DNA of 55,532 nt from Clostridia bacterium. Its GTDB lineage: Bacteria > Bacillota > Clostridia > Oscillospirales > Butyricicoccaceae. The position numbers and the translations under genes are program-made. This document shows, in pieces, positions 51,192-55,532 of the stretch. Position 1 is the stretch's first letter; the number at the start of each line of letters is the position of its first letter. Location: the NCBI GenBank assembly GCA_021205365.1, contig JAJPXP010000067.1, forward strand, positions 1 through 55,532. The letters are read 5' to 3'. The notes below the pieces were generated by a model that worked only from the letters and a program-made list of their open reading frames with translations, searched no databases and had not been told where the DNA came from.

Positions 51192-52379
51192 ATGAGCGAA
51201 ATTATCAACGCAAAATATATCACGCGTGAAACCAGCCATATGGAGTATCAGGATGGCATGGAAATTGTCCCCGGCAACATCATAGATCAGGTGCTGGAAG
51301 CCCGTGAAAGCTATGATGAGACAAAATACACTGCTGCTGATGTCATCCGCGCACTATCAAAAGATACACTGTCCCCCAATGACTTCGCTGCCCTGCTTTC
51401 CCCTGCTGCACAGCCATATGTGGAACAGATGGCAAAGCGTGCACAGCAGGAAACACGGAAGCATTTTGGCAATTCCGTCATGATGTTTACACCGTGCTAT
51501 ATCGCCAATTACTGCGAAAATTACTGCATTTACTGTGGCTTTAACTGCCATAATAAAATCCATCGCGGCATGTTGAACATGGAGGAAATCGATAAAGAAA
51601 TGTCGGCTATCGCAAAGTCCGGTTTGAAGGAAATTTTGATTCTGACCGGAGAAAGCCGCTCGATGTCCCCTGTAGACTATATTGGTGAGGCATGTAAAAT
51701 TGCCCACAAATATTTCACTGTCATCGGTGTCGAGATTTACCCGCTTAATTCCGACGAATACCGTTACCTGCATGAATGCGGTGTGGATTACGTCACAGTG
51801 TTTCAGGAAACCTATAACCCGGATAAATACGAAACACTGCATCTGGGCGGGCACAAGCGTATTTTCCCATACCGTTTGAATGCACAGGAGCGGGCAATTA
51901 TGGGCGGCATGCGTGGCGTTGGCTTCGCTGCCCTGCTGGGCTTGGATGATTTCCGCAAGGATGCATTTGCCACCGGTATGCATGCATACCTGATTCAGAA
52001 AAAGTATCCGCATGCAGAAATTGCATTTTCCTGCCCGCGCCTGCGCCCGATTATCAACAATGACAAGATCAATCCGAAGGATGTACACGAGACACAGCTG
52101 ATGCAGATTATTTGTGCATACCGTCTGTTTATGCCATTTGCCAGCATCACAATCTCCACACGTGAGCGCGAGGGCTTCCGCAACGGTATCATCAACATCG
52201 CTGCAACCAAGATTTCTGCGGGTGTATCCACCGGCATTGGCGAGCATATCGGCGATGGGGAATCCAAGGGCGATCCGCAGTTCATCATTGATGATGGACG
52301 CAGTGTTGATGAAGTACGTCAGGCTATCATCGATCAGGGACTGCAGCCGGTATTTTCCGACTATATTTACGCAGGCTGA
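51192..52379 (+). CDS. thiH: 2-iminoacetate synthase
   Basis: A 395-residue radical-SAM enzyme with the cluster motif C108-x3-C112-x2-C115 in YCENYCIYCGFNC. It cleaves tyrosine to give dehydroglycine for ThiG in anaerobes, where the oxygen-dependent ThiO cannot be used. The SREREGFRNGIINIAATKISAGVSTGIGEH end region is typical. Stop overlaps the thiE start. Confidence 0.96.
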   Translation: MSEIINAKYITRETSHMEYQDGMEIVPGNIIDQVLEARESYDETKYTAADVIRALSKDTLSPNDFAALLSPAAQPYVEQMAKRAQQETRKHFGNSVMMFTPCYIANYCENYCIYCGFNCHNKIHRGMLNMEEIDKEMSAIAKSGLKEILILTGESRSMSPVDYIGEACKIAHKYFTVIGVEIYPLNSDEYRYLHECGVDYVTVFQETYNPDKYETLHLGGHKRIFPYRLNAQERAIMGGMRGVGFAALLGLDDFRKDAFATGMHAYLIQKKYPHAEIAFSCPRLRPIINNDKINPKDVHETQLMQIICAYRLFMPFASITISTREREGFRNGIINIAATKISAGVSTGIGEHIGDGESKGDPQFIIDDGRSVDEVRQAIIDQGLQPVFSDYIYAG

Positions 52380-52960
52380 TGTTAATCTGTGTTACCCATC
52401 GGAAGCTATGTCGGGAGCCTTTTCTGACACGGCTGGAACGCATTGCTTCCCAGCATCCATATTGTATCGTTCTGCGTGAAAAAGATTTGTCTGAATCCGA
52501 ATATGAGGCTCTGGCGCGGGATTGTCTATCTATCTGTGAAAAATACGACGTACCATTGAACATCAACAGTTTTCTTGGCGTTGCACGCCGTATCGGCTGT
52601 AAAGGAATCCACCTGCCATTCCACGTATTGATGGAGCAAAAGGATCATCTGTCCGATTTTGACCGGATAGGTGTTTCCCTTCATTCCCCGGAAGAAGCTG
52701 CTCAGCTTGCGGGCACACCCGCTACCTATGTACAGGCGGGACATATCTTTCCCACAGATTGTAAGGCTGGCCTGCCGCCCCGCGGATTGGATTTTCTCAA
52801 GAGTGTCTGCGAGGCTACTACTGTGCCTGTCTTCGGCATCGGTGGAATCCATGCCGAGCGGTATCCGGCTGTTTTACAGTCTGGCGCCGCAGGTGCATGT
52901 ATCATGTCTGGCCTGATGACCTGTGACAATGTAGCAGAAACCATGCGTCCATTTCTGTAA
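52379..52960 (+). CDS. thiE: Thiamine phosphate synthase
   Basis: A 193-residue TIM-barrel protein of the ThiE/TenI group: LREKDLSESEYEALA, INSFLGVARRIGCKGIHLP, and GHIFPTDCKAGLPPRG with GIGGIHAERYPAVLQSGAAGACIMSGLM. It joins HMP pyrophosphate and thiazole phosphate. In this short form IN-S replaces the usual IND, so a TenI-like role (thiazole aromatisation) is a real alternative. Overlap with thiH (TGATG). Last gene of the operon. Confidence 0.85.
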   Translation: MLICVTHRKLCREPFLTRLERIASQHPYCIVLREKDLSESEYEALARDCLSICEKYDVPLNINSFLGVARRIGCKGIHLPFHVLMEQKDHLSDFDRIGVSLHSPEEAAQLAGTPATYVQAGHIFPTDCKAGLPPRGLDFLKSVCEATTVPVFGIGGIHAERYPAVLQSGAAGACIMSGLMTCDNVAETMRPFL

Positions 52961-52972
52961 TTTGATAATGTC

Positions 52973-53009
52973 GAAGAGGACATGAATTGCGTTCGTGTCC
53001 TCTTTTTTT
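52973..53009 (+). terminator. Terminator of the thi operon
   Basis: AAGAGGACATGAA and TTCGTGTCCTCTT pair, followed by a T run. Confidence 0.88.
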
Positions 53010-53096
53010 GTATCGTTTTCGTGAACACAGCGGAATCAACTTGCATTTTTCTGTCATTGCTTTATACTATGTATAGATTTAGAGGAGGATTTTTTT

Positions 53097-54236
53097 ATGA
53101 AACTGCTCATCATCACTGCACCTCTTGGCAATGGACACAATGCGGTTGCCGGTGCGGTTTCCAGCTGCTTCACCACTTTGTATCCGGATGCACAATGCAA
53201 AATTCTGGATATGTTTGAATATATCAGCCCCAAGCTGAAAAAGGCCACAGCAAGCGGTTATTTTCTATCGATGAAGACATTGTCCCGCATGCACGGTGTT
53301 GCTTCTACCGTTTATGACCACCAGGATGAAAAGGAATTTAATGAATATACACCATCCCGTCTGGCAGATGAATTTCTGGCTTCCCGCCTGCGCCATGCGA
53401 TTGATGACTTTTCACCGGACTGTATTGTTTGTACAATGGTATTTGCTGCACAGGCTGTCGACCTATTAAAGGAACGTGGTATTGTCACCTGCCCATGTTA
53501 TGGCATTATTACAGACTTTACGGTACAAAATTACTGGTGTGATGTGGAATATTTTGAATATATTGTCGCACCAAGCGAATATCTGGAACCACAATTTATG
53601 CGCCGTGAGATTGATTTTTCCCGTGTGCTGCCTTTTGGCATTCCAATTCGTGACCAGTTCCGCCAACAGCATGACAAACTGGAAATGCGCCAAAAATTTG
53701 GACTGAATGAAACCATACCGACCGTCCTTATCATGAGCGGCGGTATGGGCTTTGGGGATCTTCCGGATTATATTGCATCCATTGAGAAACTGCCGTTCGA
53801 TGTACAGATGATGGTTATTTGCGGCAGCAACGAAAAGTTATATCAGCAAATCTGCGCACTGGAAACCAGAAATCATTTGAAGGTATTTGGTTATGTGGAA
53901 AATGTAGATGAAATTATGGATGCGGCAGATTGCCTGCTTAGCAAACCAGGCGGTATTACCACCAGTGAATCATTGGCCAAAGGCTTGCCTATGCTGATGA
54001 TTCATCCGCTTCCAGGAGTGGAAGACCGGAATGTGGAATTTTTACAGGCAAATGGTGCTGCAATCTATATTACAAAAACGTTTCAGATCTCCGATGCACT
54101 TCATCTGCTGTTCCAGTGTCCGGGACGTCTGGAGCGCTTAAAAGCAAGCGTCCAGTGCATTGCAAAGCCGAATGCTGCCATTGATCTGTGCAGACACATT
54201 GGACAAACCTTTTATGCGAAATCGGAGGAATGTTAA
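53097..54236 (+). CDS. Diacylglycerol glucosyltransferase-type protein (MGDG synthase-like)
   Basis: A 379-residue GT28/GT-B protein. N-terminal ITAPLGNGHNAVAGAV resembles the loop of MGDG synthase and UgtP, and the C-terminal SKPGGITTSESLAKGLPMLM binds the sugar nucleotide. It probably transfers a sugar from a UDP-sugar to diacylglycerol at the membrane, for glycolipids or lipoteichoic-acid anchors. AGAGGAGG precedes the ATG. proC follows at 2 nt, a functional mismatch that suggests a chance operon. Confidence 0.88.
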   Translation: MKLLIITAPLGNGHNAVAGAVSSCFTTLYPDAQCKILDMFEYISPKLKKATASGYFLSMKTLSRMHGVASTVYDHQDEKEFNEYTPSRLADEFLASRLRHAIDDFSPDCIVCTMVFAAQAVDLLKERGIVTCPCYGIITDFTVQNYWCDVEYFEYIVAPSEYLEPQFMRREIDFSRVLPFGIPIRDQFRQQHDKLEMRQKFGLNETIPTVLIMSGGMGFGDLPDYIASIEKLPFDVQMMVICGSNEKLYQQICALETRNHLKVFGYVENVDEIMDAADCLLSKPGGITTSESLAKGLPMLMIHPLPGVEDRNVEFLQANGAAIYITKTFQISDALHLLFQCPGRLERLKASVQCIAKPNAAIDLCRHIGQTFYAKSEEC

Positions 54237-54237
54237 T

Positions 54238-55047
54238 ATGAAAGAAAATATTACTTTTATTGGTGCCGGAAATATGGCAAAGGCAATGATCGGCGGTATT
54301 GTGACATCCGGTCTGGCCGCACCGGCACAGGTAACTGCCAGCAACCCATCTGCTGCAAGACTGGATGCGCTAAAAGAAGAATTTGGCATTCATACAATTC
54401 AGAATGACAACGCTGCTGCAGCTGCACAGGCTGATATTGTTGTTCTTTCTGTCAAACCATATCTATATGAAGCTGTAATTGCGGAGATCAAGGATGTTGT
54501 AAAGCCGGAAACAATTGTAATTATGATTGCGGCCGGGCAGACAATCTCGGCCAATGAAGCACGTTTTGCAAAGTCAGTAAAGCTGGCGCGTGTAATGCCG
54601 AATACCCCTGCGCTGGTCGGTGAAGCTATGTCCGCAGTATGTTTTAACACGGAAATGACAGATACAGATAAAGAAATTGTTATGAACATCGTAAGCAGCT
54701 TTGGGAAAGCTGAAATGGTATCGGAAACCATGATGGATACTGTTACCGGTGTCAGCGGTTCTTCCCCAGCCTATGTTTATATGTTTATTGAAGCCATGGC
54801 AGATGCTGCTGTCCTGCATGGCATGCCGCGTGCACAGGCATATACCTTTGCTGCACAATCCGTCCTCGGTTCCGCAAAAATGGTACTTGATACCGGTATG
54901 CATCCGGGTGCATTAAAGGATAATGTCTGCTCTCCTGGCGGCACTACCATTGAAGCAGTTGCTGCACTCGAAAGCAGTGGTCTCCGTGCTGCTGTCATTG
55001 ATGCCATTGATGTATGCGTGAAAAAATCTCAGGAAATGAGCAAATAA
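54238..55047 (+). CDS. proC: Pyrroline-5-carboxylate reductase
   Basis: A 269-residue NADPH-dependent reductase: ITFIGAGNMAKAMIGGI at the N-terminus, RVMPNTPALVGEAMSAV, and the C-terminal signature DNVCSPGGTTIEAVAALE. It makes proline. GGAGG overlaps the end of the glycosyltransferase gene and lies at good distance from the ATG at 54238. Full length, unlike the ProC-like gene at 44328. Confidence 0.96.
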   Translation: MKENITFIGAGNMAKAMIGGIVTSGLAAPAQVTASNPSAARLDALKEEFGIHTIQNDNAAAAAQADIVVLSVKPYLYEAVIAEIKDVVKPETIVIMIAAGQTISANEARFAKSVKLARVMPNTPALVGEAMSAVCFNTEMTDTDKEIVMNIVSSFGKAEMVSETMMDTVTGVSGSSPAYVYMFIEAMADAAVLHGMPRAQAYTFAAQSVLGSAKMVLDTGMHPGALKDNVCSPGGTTIEAVAALESSGLRAAVIDAIDVCVKKSQEMSK

Positions 55048-55066
55048 ATATTTCATTTTATATACG

Positions 55067-55098
55067 AAAGAGTCAGGTACCGAGGCACCTGACTCTTT
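55067..55098. terminator. Bidirectional terminator between proC and the surface-protein gene
   Basis: AAAGAGTCAGGT and ACCTGACTCTTT form a 12-bp stem around 8 nt; moderate T run on both sides. Confidence 0.75.
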
Positions 55099-55160
55099 GC
55101 TTTTCCGTTTCAATGAAAAATCGCAACACGGATTATTTCATCATATCATCTTTTGAAATA

Positions 55161-55532
55161 TTACTCAAATTGCAGTCCAGCCATCACGTAACCGCCGTCT
55201 TCACTGTAGTTCGGGAAATTGATAAGAATGATCTTGTTACTGCGCTGATTTACATTGGTTTCCAACGCATTGCCAGCTGCGTCATATGCCTTTGCGGTAA
55301 ACGTTTCTGCATTCCACTGTCCATCATATTTCTTCGGGATTTCTACATTGAACATTGTTACATGGCCTTGCTTCTCTTCCCATTCCGTCTGATCTACTGT
55401 AATTTCTTGAACAACCGTCTCGCCATCCAGAAGCTGGATGACAGCTGGAATCTGGTTAGAGGTTTCTTCAACTTCTACAAATTGCAGTCCAGCCATCACG
55501 TAACCGCCGTCTTCACTGTAGTTCGGGAAATT
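55161..55532 (-). CDS. C-terminal end of a repeat-containing surface-type protein (partial)
   Basis: Only the last 123 residues are in the window; the frame is open at the edge, so the apparent ATG at 55499 is not the start. The protein has a beta-rich, Ig-like or Cna-B-like module (IPAVIQLLDGETVVQEI, FNVEIPKKYDGQWNAETFTAKAYDAAGNALET). NFPNYSEDGGYVMAGLQF occurs at both ends, 104 residues apart, showing tandem repeats. The protein stops straight after the last partial repeat, with no LPxTG or other sorting motif. Extracellular location is inferred from the repeats alone. Confidence 0.75.
   Translation of the reverse strand, partial: NFPNYSEDGGYVMAGLQFVEVEETSNQIPAVIQLLDGETVVQEITVDQTEWEEKQGHVTMFNVEIPKKYDGQWNAETFTAKAYDAAGNALETNVNQRSNKIILINFPNYSEDGGYVMAGLQFE
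55166..55532. repeat. Tandem 312-bp repeat (one full unit and start of next)
   Basis: The 55 bp at 55166-55220 recur identically at 55478-55532, offset 312 bp (104 codons). Identity at DNA level implies recent duplication or recombination between units. Confidence 0.9.

Overview
The window reads as one chromosome segment of an anaerobic, low-to-mid GC Firmicute of class Clostridia, most like the gut Oscillospirales (Butyricicoccus/Agathobaculum-type; this genus guess is from general look only). Indicators: a SCIFF peptide with its radical-SAM maturase beside yajC and a TIGR04086-like membrane gene, two T-box leaders, an archaeal-type PurO IMP cyclohydrolase in the pur operon, a CsaB-like wall-polymer pyruvyl transferase, strong AGGAGG ribosome binding sites and many intrinsic terminators. 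I see no insertion sequence, prophage, CRISPR array or rRNA. It is mostly housekeeping, and the interest lies in regulatory RNAs, small peptides and domain rearrangements.

Layout. 1-859: three tandem promoter-RNA-terminator units of an unidentified small RNA. 860-4632 (minus): a MATE exporter, then a vitamin B6 operon (ECF S-component, pyridoxal kinase, radical-SAM protein, zinc ribbon) behind a 42-bp palindrome. 4651-7136 (minus): SdpI-like protein, glyoxalase-fold protein, aminotransferase and Lrp regulator. 7253-9087 (plus): DUF2461 protein, DEDDh exonuclease and a small membrane protein. 9181-9344: tRNA-Leu(CAA). 9458-14500 (minus): pstSCAB-phoU-phoB with a circularly permuted PstS and Pho-box-like repeats.

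14602-17931 (plus): Trp-type T-box and a tryptophan-type ABC importer (trpXYZ). 17947-20085 (plus): T-box with overlapping Glu/Asn codons and aspS. 20152: small unknown gene. 20469-23753 (minus): copper operon csoR, membrane-tethered HMA protein, and copA with a C-terminal CopZ domain that has its own ribosome binding site. 23952: purine permease. 25374-26979 (minus): ECF sigma factor with a DUF4179 partner. 27120-35671 (minus): purE-C-F-M-N-O-H-D plus a small unknown gene, behind a leader holding a Cys-rich 35-codon ORF and a terminator. 35767-38028 (minus): CsaB-glycosyltransferase fusion.

38199-41805: unknown protein, HPr-like protein without the active-site His, flavodoxin-fold oxidoreductase, YihY membrane protein and an RlmA-type methyltransferase. 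41951-43665 (plus): SLOG protein and a split chromate transporter. 43664-44940 (minus): SpoIIM-like and truncated ProC-like genes. 44983-47392 (minus): yajC, TIGR04086-like, scfA (SCIFF), scfB. 47557-49012: PEBP protein and aldose epimerase. 49124-53009 (plus): TPP riboswitch and thiS-F-G-H-E, the thiazole arm and coupling step of thiamine synthesis. 53097-55098 (plus): diacylglycerol-type glycosyltransferase and proC. 55161-end (minus): the C-terminal end of a repeat-containing surface-type protein cut by the window edge.

Start sites were moved from the longest ORF to an internal ATG, GTG or TTG wherever a Shine-Dalgarno sequence or operon overlap favoured it. All family names rest on reading motifs by eye; no search was run.
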